In this document: positions 44,732 through 53,196 of the stretch, piece after piece
Layout of the letters: each line of letters starts with the position of its first letter
Numbering within the stretch: position 1 is the first letter of the stretch
Assembly: GCA_040882605.1 (NCBI GenBank)
Contig: JBBEAY010000059.1
Span: 1 to 64,000, forward strand
DNA from: JAOUEA01 sp040882605
Lineage (GTDB): Bacteria; Actinomycetota; UBA4738; HRBIN12
DNA: 64,000 nt
Direction: 5' to 3'
Notes under the pieces: model-generated
Told to the model about the DNA's origin: nothing
Databases searched by the model: none
The model's input: only the letters and a program-made list of their open reading frames with translations
Translations under genes and position numbers: made by a program

Positions 44732-45409
44732 ATGGTGCGCATGGATCGCATCCCGATCGGCGACCAGGCCGAGCAGGCCGACAACATCGTGCGCTTGCCC
44801 GGAGCAGGTGAAGCCCCGAAGTCTTCGGTCGAGGAGATGAGCTACGAGGAGGCGATCGCCGGCGACTCCGAGGCCGGCGCCGACGAGCCCGCCCCTTCAG
44901 CACCGCTCCCAGGATCGCAGGCGGCCGAGCTCGTGGAGCAGGGTGTTCGGGTAGCGGCGGGCCTGTTCGCGGCGGCCGCCTCGGCGCTGGCCGACGCCAT
45001 CAGCGCCACGCTGCCCCACGACGACGAGCTAGAAGGCCAAGGCGACTCGGCCGCACGGCTCGCCGGTGCCACACTCGGCGCGGCCGTGACCGCGGCCGAA
45101 GCCGCAGCCGCTGCGGCGAAGCAAGTGGCCGACACGATCGGACCGGCGATGACGTGGCTCCTCGAGCCGCGATTCGCCAAGGACGCGAGCGAGATGGCGG
45201 CCGGTGCCGCTCGGGTGCTCGATGGCCAGTGGAAAGCATCGCAGGCCGAGATGGTTGAGACGGCTGCGTCGTTCCTCGGCGCCCTGGGGCCCCAGATCGT
45301 GAACGGGATCGCCGACCAGGTCGACCTCGACGCGCTCATGGCCCGGGTCGACCTCGACGCATTGGCGGAGCGGATCGCTCGCAAGATCGCCGACATCGAT
45401 CCCGAGTGA
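44732..45409 (+). CDS. Hypothetical Ala-rich helical protein
   Basis: A 225-residue protein (222 if started at 44741), Ala-rich and almost wholly helical. An acidic Ser/Glu segment at about 30-65 precedes long amphipathic helices, and the end reads VDLDALMARVDLDALAERIARKI, a tandem xVDLDALxxR repeat also seen in other actinobacterial proteins of unknown role. It has no signal peptide. It is divergent from the formate dehydrogenase operon and convergent with fdhD, so not obviously part of either. Confidence 0.65.
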   Translation: MVRMDRIPIGDQAEQADNIVRLPGAGEAPKSSVEEMSYEEAIAGDSEAGADEPAPSAPLPGSQAAELVEQGVRVAAGLFAAAASALADAISATLPHDDELEGQGDSAARLAGATLGAAVTAAEAAAAAAKQVADTIGPAMTWLLEPRFAKDASEMAAGAARVLDGQWKASQAEMVETAASFLGALGPQIVNGIADQVDLDALMARVDLDALAERIARKIADIDPE

Positions 45410-45454
45410 GCTGGCGCCGATCCGAGCCGCGCAGCAGACGGGTCAACTCGAGAC

Positions 45455-46294
45455 CTAGCCTCCCACGCGCTCCGCGTGGGTGTAGATGTTGCAGCGGCTC
45501 CCGCGGACGAACCCGACGATCGTCATGTTGAACCGGTTCCCCGCCTCGACGGCGAGCGACGACGGCGCGCTGACCGCGCTCACGATCGCGATGCCCCCCA
45601 CCGCCGCCTTCTGCACGATCTCGAAGCTCGCGCGCCCGCTCACCTGCAACACGTGGTTCGCGAGCGGCACGGCGCCGGCCAGCACCTGCTCGCCGATCAC
45701 CTTGTCGACGGCGTTGTGCCGACCGACGTCTTCGCGGAGCGTCACGATCTCGCCCTCGGGCGTGAACAGTCCCGCCGCGTGCAGCCCGCCGGTGCGATCG
45801 AAGACCAGCTGCTTGGACCGCAGGCGATCGGGCAGCGAGACGAGCACCTCGACCGGCACTTGCGGCCCGTCGGCGACCGGTGCGCACCGCACCTCGATGT
45901 CGTCGAGCGCCGCCTTGCCGCAGATGCCGCACGACGAGGTTGCGTAGAAGTTGCGGTGCAGCCGGTCGTGGTCGAACGGGCGCTCGAGCATCACGGTCAC
46001 CACGTTGTACCGCTGCTCCTCATCACCGAGGTCGTCGCAGTAGGCGACACGTCGCACATCACCCGGAGCGATCAGACCCTCAGTGAAAAGGAACCCGACG
46101 GCCAGCTCGTAATCGGCCCCCGGGGTGCGCATCGTGACGGCGACGGCGCGTGCCTCCTGTCCGGGCCCGCCGACCCTGATCTCCATGGGCTCCTCGGTCG
46201 CGAGGGTGTCGGGGCGCTCGGAACGGATGCCGTCGTTGATCGCGGTTACGCGGACATCGGTCACGTTGCGCCTGAGCCGGTCGGATGTCGCCAT
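45455..46294 (-). CDS. fdhD: Formate dehydrogenase accessory sulfurtransferase FdhD
   Basis: A 279-residue protein that moves sulfur from a cysteine desulfurase to the molybdenum cofactor of formate dehydrogenase. The CxxC loop is SSCGICGKA (C122, C125). Other motifs are RTPGADYELAVGFLFTEG, LREDVGRHNAVDKVIG and VSGRASFEIVQKA. ATG 46294 gives the normal length; a longer frame reaches upstream but lacks similarity. It lies just beyond the FDH operon and supports that enzyme being functional. A cysteine desulfurase starts at 63858, not adjacent. Confidence 0.93.
   Translation of the reverse strand: MATSDRLRRNVTDVRVTAINDGIRSERPDTLATEEPMEIRVGGPGQEARAVAVTMRTPGADYELAVGFLFTEGLIAPGDVRRVAYCDDLGDEEQRYNVVTVMLERPFDHDRLHRNFYATSSCGICGKAALDDIEVRCAPVADGPQVPVEVLVSLPDRLRSKQLVFDRTGGLHAAGLFTPEGEIVTLREDVGRHNAVDKVIGEQVLAGAVPLANHVLQVSGRASFEIVQKAAVGGIAIVSAVSAPSSLAVEAGNRFNMTIVGFVRGSRCNIYTHAERVGG
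45462..45480. terminator. Short hairpin at the 3' end of fdhD
   Basis: CCCACGCG (45462-45469) pairs with CGCGTGGG (45473-45480) around a 3-base loop, inside the last codons of fdhD and 52 bases after the convergent 44732-45409 gene. It could end the rightward transcript or simply reflect coding sequence, and the tight loop weakens it. Confidence 0.3.
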
Positions 46295-46451
46295 CACCCC
46301 AGTATCGGCGCGTCGACCTCGATGGTCACACGCGGCCGATGATCTGCCCTCCGCCGGTCGCGGGGGGCGCAACCTCGGTTTGAATCCTCTCGGCCGCGGG
46401 TCGTATCGTGCGGAGCGCCCGCTCACCCGCATGAAGGGACACGCCACCGCT

Positions 46452-48122
46452 ATGAAGTCCGGACTCGAGATCGCCCAGGAAGCCGCACTCCGCCCGATCG
46501 CCGACATCGCCGCCGCCGCCGGTATCGAGCCCGGCGAGGTCGAGCAGTACGGGCGCTACCGCGCGAAGGTCGATCTTTCGATCCTCGATCGACTCTCCGG
46601 CCGCCCCGACGGCAAGCTCGTGATCACCACGGCGATCACACCGACGAAGGCCGGCGAAGGAAAGACCACGACGAGCGTCTCGCTCACCCAAGGTCTCGGG
46701 AAGATCGGCAAGGACGTGATGCTCTGCCTGCGGGAGCCTTCGATGGGCCCGGTGTGGGGCATCAAGGGTGGCGGCAACGGCGGCGGGTACGCCCAGGTCG
46801 TGCCCATGGAGGAGTTCAACCTGCACTTCAACGGCGACTTCCATGCGGTGAGCGCCGCGCACAACCTGCTCTCGGCCGCGCTCGACGCGTCGATCTATCA
46901 CGCCAACCCGCTCGATATCGATCCGCAGTCGGTCACCTGGCCACGAACGATGGACATGAACGATCGCGAGCTGCGGAACATCGTCGCCGGTCTCGGTGGC
47001 AAGGCCCACGGCGTTCCCCGTCAAGACGGGTTCGTGATCACGGCCGCGAGCGAGGTCATGGCCGTGTTCGCGCTCGCGAGCGACCTGAAGGATCTGCGGA
47101 AGCGGCTCGGTCGCATCGTGGTCGCCTCGACGCGCGGCGGCGACCCGGTCACCGCCGACGACCTGCGGGCGGGCGGCGCGATGACGGTGATCATGAAGGA
47201 CGCCATCAAGCCCAACTTGGTTCAGACCCTCGAGGGGCAGCCGGTGCTCGCCCACGCCGGGCCGTTCGGCAATATCGCCCACGCGAACAACTCCATCATC
47301 GCGGACCGTGTGGCCTTGAAGCTCGCGGACTACGTCGTCACCGAGGGCGGGTTCGCGAGCGACCTCGGGTTCCAGAAGTTCTGCGACATCGTCTGTCGGT
47401 TCGGCGGTTTCACCCCCAGCGCCGCGGTGCTCGTCACGACGATCAGGGCAACGAAGTCACACGGTGGCATGGCCTTCGCCGACCTCGGGAACGAAGACCT
47501 CGACGCCCTGCGCCAAGGCATCGACAACCTGAGCGCGCACATCAGCATCGTGAGGCAGTACGGGCTGCCTTGCGTCGTGTCGATCAACAACTTCCCGAAC
47601 GACACCGAGGCGGAAGTCGCCCTGATCCGCGACCTGGCCGTCGAGGCGGGAGCGGAGACCGTGGTCGTGAATCGAGCCTTCGCCCAGGGCGGCGATGGTG
47701 CGGTCGAGCTCGCCGAGGCCGTGGTCAAGGCGTGTGATCAGCCGAACTCGTTCGACTTCCTCACGCCCGAGGGGGCGGGCATCAAGGAGCAGATCGAGGC
47801 GATCGCGACGCGCCTGTATGGCGCCGAAGGCGCCGACTACCTGCCCCAGGCCGAGAAGGACATCGCCCGCATGAGCGAGCTCGGGTTCGGCGCGGTGCCA
47901 GTCTGCATGGCGAAGACCCACCTGTCGCTCAGCCACGATCCCCTCATGTTGAACCGACCGAGCGGCTTCCGGCTACCGGTGCGCGGGGTGGTGCCGAGCG
48001 CGGGCGCCGGCTTCGTGGTCGCGCTCTGCGGTGACATGCAGCGCATGCCCGGCCTCGGTAGAACTCCCGCGTTCCACAACGTCGACATCGACGACGACGG
48101 CCGCACCGTGGGCCTATTCTGA
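46452..48122 (+). CDS. fhs: Formate--tetrahydrofolate ligase
   Basis: A 556-residue ligase that makes 10-formyl-THF from formate, THF and ATP. P-loop TPTKAGEGKTTT (about 63-74), the family pattern REPSMGPVWGIKGGGNGGGYAQV, FNLHFNGDFHAV, ANNSIIAD and the C-terminal PGLGRTPAFHNVDID are present. An upstream in-frame ATG at 46431 would add seven residues. It links the adjacent formate dehydrogenase to folate metabolism; cyclodeaminase and formimidoyltransferase genes follow on the other strand. Confidence 0.95.
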   Translation: MKSGLEIAQEAALRPIADIAAAAGIEPGEVEQYGRYRAKVDLSILDRLSGRPDGKLVITTAITPTKAGEGKTTTSVSLTQGLGKIGKDVMLCLREPSMGPVWGIKGGGNGGGYAQVVPMEEFNLHFNGDFHAVSAAHNLLSAALDASIYHANPLDIDPQSVTWPRTMDMNDRELRNIVAGLGGKAHGVPRQDGFVITAASEVMAVFALASDLKDLRKRLGRIVVASTRGGDPVTADDLRAGGAMTVIMKDAIKPNLVQTLEGQPVLAHAGPFGNIAHANNSIIADRVALKLADYVVTEGGFASDLGFQKFCDIVCRFGGFTPSAAVLVTTIRATKSHGGMAFADLGNEDLDALRQGIDNLSAHISIVRQYGLPCVVSINNFPNDTEAEVALIRDLAVEAGAETVVVNRAFAQGGDGAVELAEAVVKACDQPNSFDFLTPEGAGIKEQIEAIATRLYGAEGADYLPQAEKDIARMSELGFGAVPVCMAKTHLSLSHDPLMLNRPSGFRLPVRGVVPSAGAGFVVALCGDMQRMPGLGRTPAFHNVDIDDDGRTVGLF

Positions 48123-48208
48123 GGAAGATGACCGATGTCACTGTCTCGCCTGGGGCGGACCATGGGTGGCCGCGGCCACCATGCTCGGCGGAGCTGCTGA
48201 CCTTCCGC

Positions 48209-48619
48209 TCAGGCTTCGGGAGGCATCACGCAGAACTCGTTTCCTTCGGGGTCGAGCATCACGGCCCAGACGTTGCCCTCGTCCTCCGCCCAGTTGCGAT
48301 GTGTGGCGCCGAGGCCCTCGAGCCTGATCACCTCGTCGTCGACGGTCTCCTCGGCCACGACATCGATGTGCACCCGGTTCTTCCCCGCTTTGGGTTCGCC
48401 CACCTCGGTGAAGAAGAGCACGGGCAGACCGGGCAGACCGTCGTCGGGCGGCTCGACCATGACGCTCGGGTCGTCTTCGGGGTCCCCGACGCCCGTGGCG
48501 GCGAGACGTTCGAGCTCCCGGGCATCGTAGGGCGCGACCCGCCACCCGAGCGCGGCGGCCCAGAACCGCGCCAGTGGTGCGGCGTCCTCGCAGTCGAACA
48601 CGATCGCGTCGATGCGCAC
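48209..48619 (-). CDS. VOC (glyoxalase-like) family protein
   Basis: A 136-residue protein of the glyoxalase/dioxygenase superfamily: MRIDAIVFDCEDAAPLARFWAAALGW, then PKAGKNRVHIDVVAE and HRNWAEDEGNVWAVMLDPEGNEFCV. The EGN(E)FC end and N-terminal RFW helix are typical of the actinobacterial single-module group, often unassigned in function. It ends 86 bases past the convergent fhs stop. Confidence 0.82.
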   Translation of the reverse strand: MRIDAIVFDCEDAAPLARFWAAALGWRVAPYDARELERLAATGVGDPEDDPSVMVEPPDDGLPGLPVLFFTEVGEPKAGKNRVHIDVVAEETVDDEVIRLEGLGATHRNWAEDEGNVWAVMLDPEGNEFCVMPPEA

Positions 48620-48629
48620 GGGCTCGAGC

Positions 48630-49271
48630 CTACGCGGTCAGTCGCAGCCCGAACGCGGTGCGGCACTGTTCCAACAGCTCGTCGGCGCGCTCACGGATGG
48701 TGGCCACCTCATCGAGCAGCGCCTGGCGGCGGGTTTCGTCCTTCAGCGACGATACGTTGATCTCGACATTCGCACGGGCGCCGGTCACTGCGGCGAGCAA
48801 CGCGGCGGCGGCCGTCATGCCGTCGCTCGCCGCGTTCGGATTGCCCAACGCCGTCGCGTCTTCGGCGAGCTCCATAAGATCGACGGCACGGCGTGCGATC
48901 TCGAGCGGAACCCCGGCGGCATGCTCTAGCCCGAGTTGGATGGCATGAGTGCGCGAGGCCCTCTCCACGTCGCTCTCCTTCGGCATGCGGAAGGCCGTCA
49001 TGACCTCATCGAAGGCCAGAGCATCACGGTCTCCCAGCGCGAGGAACTCGGTGCGGGCCTCATCTGCGCGCTCGACCAACGCCTGCATGCGCTCCTCGAG
49101 GTCCTCGAAGCCTGGCTTGCCGAGCGTGAGCCGGCCGACCATGGCGATGAGGGCCGCCCCGGTCGCACCCGCGACCGCAGCGGCAGCTCCCCCGCCCGGC
49201 GTCGGGTCGCTCGAGCTCATCGACTCGAGGAAGCCCTCGATCGTCATGCCGGCGAACCGTTCGTCGCTCAT
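48630..49271 (-). CDS. fchA: Formimidotetrahydrofolate cyclodeaminase
   Basis: A 213-residue, all-helical enzyme that converts 5-formimino-THF to 5,10-methenyl-THF and ammonia. SDPTPGGGAAAAVAGATGAAL is the characteristic folate-binding N-terminal segment, and the helices GLEHAAGVPLEIARRAVDLMEL and NPNAASDGMTAAAALLAAV match the family. It overlaps the ftcD stop by four bases, and the two proteins correspond to the two domains of mammalian FTCD. Confidence 0.9.
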   Translation of the reverse strand: MSDERFAGMTIEGFLESMSSSDPTPGGGAAAAVAGATGAALIAMVGRLTLGKPGFEDLEERMQALVERADEARTEFLALGDRDALAFDEVMTAFRMPKESDVERASRTHAIQLGLEHAAGVPLEIARRAVDLMELAEDATALGNPNAASDGMTAAAALLAAVTGARANVEINVSSLKDETRRQALLDEVATIRERADELLEQCRTAFGLRLTA

Positions 49272-50200
49272 CGCTGACTCTCCTCGCTCTTGCGGCGGCC
49301 ACCCTCATCGACGAGGCGCTCCAACACCTGACGGTGTGGATCGAACCCCTCGAGCCGCAGATACCCCGGATCGTCGGGTCCCAACGCCGAGGCGGGCACG
49401 AGCCCCACGATCTCGGAGTCGGTCACCGTCATGCCGTGCTCGCCGCTCAGCCGTTCGACCTCGTCGAACGCCGCGCGCAGTCCCGTCACCTCGTGGTCGA
49501 CGAGGTTCATCGAGACCGTGACCACGCCTTTGCGCTCGGGCACCGCGAACCCGATCGCTCGCACCGCCGCCAGCCCCCCACTCGACTCACGTAACGCCCT
49601 CGCGATCGTCTTCGCGGCCGACTCGTCCTTGCCGTCGAGGTACACGTTGAAAGCGACGAGCGACTTTCGGGCGCCCACCGCGGTTGCACCCGCGCGGCCG
49701 ATCTCATGCGGTCCGAAGTCTGGAAGCCTCTCCCCTCTCGCGACCGCCTCGCGCAGCCCCTCGTACTCACCGCGACGCACATCGGAGAGCGAGGCCCGCT
49801 CCGGCACGAGCGCAGCGCGGTCGTACAGGTACACGGGAAGGTCGAGCCGTGTCGCGAGCTCCTCCGCGAACCCACGGGCGACATCGACGCAGTCTTCGAG
49901 CGTCACATCTCGTACCGGCATGAACGGGATCACGTCGGCGGCCCCCATGCGTGGATGTCCACCCCCGTGCTCGCGCATGTCGATCAGCTCCACCGCGACG
50001 GCGGCGCCGGCCAGAGCGCTCGCTCGCACCGCGTCGGCGCCGCCCAACACTGTGGTATCGAGCCGGTTGTGGTCGGGGTCGGCTTCGGCGTGGACGACGC
50101 GCGCGCCGGGCACGCGCAACGCGCCGACGATCGCTTCGATCACATCGGCCCGGCGGCCCTCGCTGAAGTTCGGCACCACGCCGAAGAGCTCGTCACCCAC
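49268..50200 (-). CDS. ftcD: Glutamate formimidoyltransferase
   Basis: A 310-residue enzyme moving the formimino group from N-formimino-glutamate to THF: FGVVPNFSEGRR, DPDHNRLDTTVLGG, REHGGGHPRMGAADVIPFMPV and VAFNVYLDGKDESAAKTIARALRES. Together with FchA it recovers a one-carbon unit from histidine or purine breakdown; no hut genes are in the window. The gene upstream is insulated by a hairpin terminator at 50214-50238. Confidence 0.92.
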   Translation of the reverse strand: MGDELFGVVPNFSEGRRADVIEAIVGALRVPGARVVHAEADPDHNRLDTTVLGGADAVRASALAGAAVAVELIDMREHGGGHPRMGAADVIPFMPVRDVTLEDCVDVARGFAEELATRLDLPVYLYDRAALVPERASLSDVRRGEYEGLREAVARGERLPDFGPHEIGRAGATAVGARKSLVAFNVYLDGKDESAAKTIARALRESSGGLAAVRAIGFAVPERKGVVTVSMNLVDHEVTGLRAAFDEVERLSGEHGMTVTDSEIVGLVPASALGPDDPGYLRLEGFDPHRQVLERLVDEGGRRKSEESQR

Positions 50201-50213
50201 GATGCAAGCATAG

Positions 50214-50238
50214 GGCGGGGGCGGGCCTCGCCCCCGCC
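50214..50238 (-). terminator. Hairpin terminator between the GcvT-like pair and ftcD
   Basis: GGCGGGGGCG (50214-50223) pairs with CGCCCCCGCC (50229-50238) around a 5-base loop. It lies 11 bases after the stop of the GcvT-like gene ending at 50249 and ahead of ftcD. The very strong all-GC stem without a T tract fits the host composition. Confidence 0.6.
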
Positions 50239-50248
50239 GCGACCGGCC

Positions 50249-51343
50249 CTACGCTCGCGGTCGCTCCTTGTTCGGGTCGAGAAGCGAGAGCACCTCGACC
50301 GTTGCGGGCGCGGTGCCGCCTTCGACCGCGACGTCGACCTTCTCGCCGTCACTGGCCGCGTCGGCGTCGAGGATCGCGAGGCCGATCGTGCCGAGCCGCG
50401 GCGACGACGCCGGCGAGGTCACTATGCCCACCTCGCGCCCGTCCTTCGTGACGATTGCGCCGTGATCCGGCTTCGCGTCGCCCTCGATCTTCAGCGTCTT
50501 GAACCGCTTGGGCGGGTTCATGCCGCGCTCGGCCAGCGCGCCGGCTCCGACGCACTCTGTGTCGGGCTTGATGAACCGATCCATCGACAGATCCCACGGG
50601 GAGGTCTCGCCCGGGTTGTAGTCGACCGCGATGATGACCAGCCCGATCTCCGTGCGGGCGAGATCGATCGCGGTGAGACCGAACGGGGTCGCGCCCGCCT
50701 CTATCAGGGCGTCCCACACCCGGCGGGCATCGCCGGGCGCCATCACGATCTCGTAGCCCTTCTCACCGCTGAATCCGGTGCGCAACACCCACGCCTCGGC
50801 GCCTGCGACGGTCGCCTTCTCGGGCCAGAAGCGGAAGTACTTCAGCTCGGCCAGGTCGCGATCGGTGACCCCCTGCAGCGTCTGCTGCGAGGTGGGGCCC
50901 TGGACGGCGATCATCGCGTAGTCGTCTGTCTTGTGATCGACCCGTGCGTCGAGCCCGGCGGCCGTCTCGCGGAACCAGTCCTCGATGCCGGCCGTGTTGA
51001 TCATGACCAGGAAGTGATCGTCGGCGAGCTTGTACACGTTGCCGTCATCGACCATGAGACCGTCGGCGTTCACGAAGGCGCCGTATCGCACGGAACCGCT
51101 CTGCATGTCTTCGAGGCTGTTCGTGAAGCGGCGCTGGATCAGACGGGCTGCATCGGGTCCCGTGACCTCGTACTTGCACGTCGAGTAGAGATCCCATACG
51201 CCGGTCGCGGTCCGCACGGCTTCGTACTCGGCCATCGGGTCGCCGCCTTCATGCATCGCCCATGGGTATCCGTCCTCCCAGACGACATCTGCCCCGTGAT
51301 CGACGTGCCAGTCGTGCAACGGCGAGCGCTTGTCCTCGGTCAT
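50249..51343 (-). CDS. GcvT-like folate-dependent aminomethyl/demethylase (copy 2)
   Basis: A 364-residue member of the aminomethyltransferase family. ATG 51343 follows a strong GAGGAGGAGA site. VNADGLMVDDGNVYK holds the catalytic Asp region. IAVQGPTSQQTLQ, RTGFSGEKGYEIVMAP and GLTAIDLARTEIGL follow GcvT and THF-dependent demethylases. No gcvP or gcvH gene is near, so glycine cleavage is not implied; sarcosine, dimethylglycine, betaine or aryl-methyl ether demethylation are alternatives. It ends in LLDPNKERPRA, nearly identical to the upstream paralogue's end. Confidence 0.85.
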   Translation of the reverse strand: MTEDKRSPLHDWHVDHGADVVWEDGYPWAMHEGGDPMAEYEAVRTATGVWDLYSTCKYEVTGPDAARLIQRRFTNSLEDMQSGSVRYGAFVNADGLMVDDGNVYKLADDHFLVMINTAGIEDWFRETAAGLDARVDHKTDDYAMIAVQGPTSQQTLQGVTDRDLAELKYFRFWPEKATVAGAEAWVLRTGFSGEKGYEIVMAPGDARRVWDALIEAGATPFGLTAIDLARTEIGLVIIAVDYNPGETSPWDLSMDRFIKPDTECVGAGALAERGMNPPKRFKTLKIEGDAKPDHGAIVTKDGREVGIVTSPASSPRLGTIGLAILDADAASDGEKVDVAVEGGTAPATVEVLSLLDPNKERPRA

Positions 51344-51392
51344 GCGGTCTCCTCCTCGTTCGCTCCGGTGGTGCAACCTCGCCCATGCGCGA

Positions 51393-52496
51393 TCACGCGC
51401 GCGGGCGTTCCTTCTTCGGGTCGAGCACGGCGAGCATGTCGACCGTGCCGCCGATCGTCGAACCGTCAGGCATCGCGACCTGCACCGCGGTGCCGGGTGT
51501 TGCGGCATCCATACGCAGGACCGCGAGCCCGAGTGGACCGAGCGCAGGGCTCGTCGCCGGGCTCGTCAGCACGCCGGCGTCCTGCCCGTCGATCGTCACG
51601 GCCGCGTTGTACTCGGGGAGCGACTCCCCCTCGAGCCGGATCGTCATGAATCGGTTGGGTGGAGAGGCCGCGACCGCCCTCAGCTGATCCTTGCCCATGA
51701 ACTCGCCTTCGCCGTCGAGCGCGACGAGCCGGTCGAGCCCCAGGTCGTACGGGGTTCGCTGATGCGGCTCGTAGTCGTAGTCGGTCACGATCATGCCGGT
51801 CTCCACGCGAACCGGCTCGATGATGTCGACGCCATAAGGTGTGGCGCCGGCGCCTTCGACGGCTTCCCACACGGAAGCGGCGTGCTCGGGGCGCAGGAAC
51901 AACTCGTACCCGAGCTCGCCCGAGAACCCGGTGCGCGAAAGCCAGACGGGCACGCCACCGACCCTCACCGGCTCGGGGAAGAAGGTGAAGTAGCGTAGCT
52001 CGTCGACATCGGCGCCCGTCACGATCGAGCGCATGAGCTCACGGCTGTTCGGGCCCTGGATCTGCAAGCTCGGCAGCTCGGGCGCGATGTAGGTGATCTC
52101 GACCTCGAGGCCCTTGGTCGCGTCGGCGAAGTAGTCGACGTGGTCGTTCCCGTTCGTGCACACCCAGAGATGCTCAGTGGAATGACGGAACACGGTCCCG
52201 TCGTCGACGACGAGACCGTTCTCATCGACGAACGCGCCGTAGCGGACCTGGCCGTCGCGCATGCCGAGCACGTCGTTCGTGTGCACGCGCTGTGCCGCTT
52301 CCAAGGCCTCGGGGCCCCGGAACTCCCACTTGTTCAGCGGCGAAAGGTCCCACATGCCGACGCCTTGGCGCACGGCTCGGTACTCCGCGTCGACGTCACC
52401 ATAGTTCGTGACCCAGAGCCAGCCGGCTTCCTCCATGAAGCCGGCTGCCTTGGTCGAGGTGATCTCGTGGAACGCCGTCTGCCTGCTCTGCCCCAA
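51393..52496 (-). CDS. GcvT-like folate-dependent aminomethyl/demethylase (copy 1)
   Basis: A 367-residue paralogue of the downstream gene, 49 bases upstream of its start. VDENGLVVDDGTVFR, IQGPNSRELM, RTGFSGELGYELFLRPEHAASVW and the C-terminal barrel ending LAVLDPKKERPRA are clear. Both proteins carry the family's N-terminal WVTNYGD/VWEDGYP region with EYxAVRxGVGxWDLS. Substrate unknown. As a pair they resemble tandem methyl-donor enzymes that pass a methyl group to THF, which would feed the folate enzymes here. Confidence 0.85.
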   Translation of the reverse strand: MGQSRQTAFHEITSTKAAGFMEEAGWLWVTNYGDVDAEYRAVRQGVGMWDLSPLNKWEFRGPEALEAAQRVHTNDVLGMRDGQVRYGAFVDENGLVVDDGTVFRHSTEHLWVCTNGNDHVDYFADATKGLEVEITYIAPELPSLQIQGPNSRELMRSIVTGADVDELRYFTFFPEPVRVGGVPVWLSRTGFSGELGYELFLRPEHAASVWEAVEGAGATPYGVDIIEPVRVETGMIVTDYDYEPHQRTPYDLGLDRLVALDGEGEFMGKDQLRAVAASPPNRFMTIRLEGESLPEYNAAVTIDGQDAGVLTSPATSPALGPLGLAVLRMDAATPGTAVQVAMPDGSTIGGTVDMLAVLDPKKERPRA

Positions 52497-52572
52497 CGGA
52501 GCCTCCCCACATCGAACCTCGACGCCCGCTCGGACGTCTGACCCGGGTTCTATCAGAGGATTGAACGGTTGT

Positions 52573-53196
52573 TCAAGTTGAGCGGCAGCGGAGGGTCTCT
52601 GATCCGGTGATCACCAGGTCTACGCGCAGATCGAAGTTGCCCGAGGGCAGCGCCAGACCCGGCGCCAAGACTTGTAACCCGTACGCGATGCCCACGCGCG
52701 TCGCGTCGCGGCGAGTCTGGGGCAGGAACCGGTCGTAGAAGCCCCCGCCGTAACCCACGCGCCGGCCCTCGCGATCGAACGCGACTGCCGGGACCGCGAT
52801 CACATCGATCTCGCTCGGATCCAACGCCATACCGGCGGCCGGCTCGAACGCGCCGAACGTGGTCGGGGTCACCCCATCGCCGGGGCGATACGACCTCGCC
52901 TCGAGATCCCCGCCGACGATGCGAGGCAGCGCCACCACGGCCCCTCGGTCGTGGAGGCCGGCGATCAGCGGCGACGTCGAGAGCTCCGATCCGAACGACC
53001 AGAACGCCAATACGGTCTTAGCGCGAGTCACCTCAGGCAGCGCAAGGAAGCGGTCGGTGACGGCCTGGGCCTGACGCGTCCGCTCGGCCGGGGGCATCGC
53101 GTCGCGCCGCGCCAGCACGCTGCGGCGAACATCGCGCTTCGCGCGCTTCAGCTCGGCGCTGTTCATCGAGGCGTCGTTCATCGGCGCACCGTTCAT
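52573..53196 (-). CDS. 5-formyltetrahydrofolate cyclo-ligase
   Basis: A 207-residue enzyme that recycles 5-formyl-THF to 5,10-methenyl-THF with ATP. The N-terminal helix is ELKRAKRDVRRSVLARRDAMPP; VLAFWSFGSELSTSPLI, VPAVAFDREGRRVGYGGGFYDRFLP (ATP and folate loop) and VDLVITGSETLRC complete it. The ATG at 53196 overlaps the upstream stop (ATGA). The first 15 codons are three imperfect 15-bp repeats, each starting ATGAAC, so three starts compete (53196, 53181, 53166). It closes a long overlapping operon. Confidence 0.92.
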   Translation of the reverse strand: MNGAPMNDASMNSAELKRAKRDVRRSVLARRDAMPPAERTRQAQAVTDRFLALPEVTRAKTVLAFWSFGSELSTSPLIAGLHDRGAVVALPRIVGGDLEARSYRPGDGVTPTTFGAFEPAAGMALDPSEIDVIAVPAVAFDREGRRVGYGGGFYDRFLPQTRRDATRVGIAYGLQVLAPGLALPSGNFDLRVDLVITGSETLRCRST

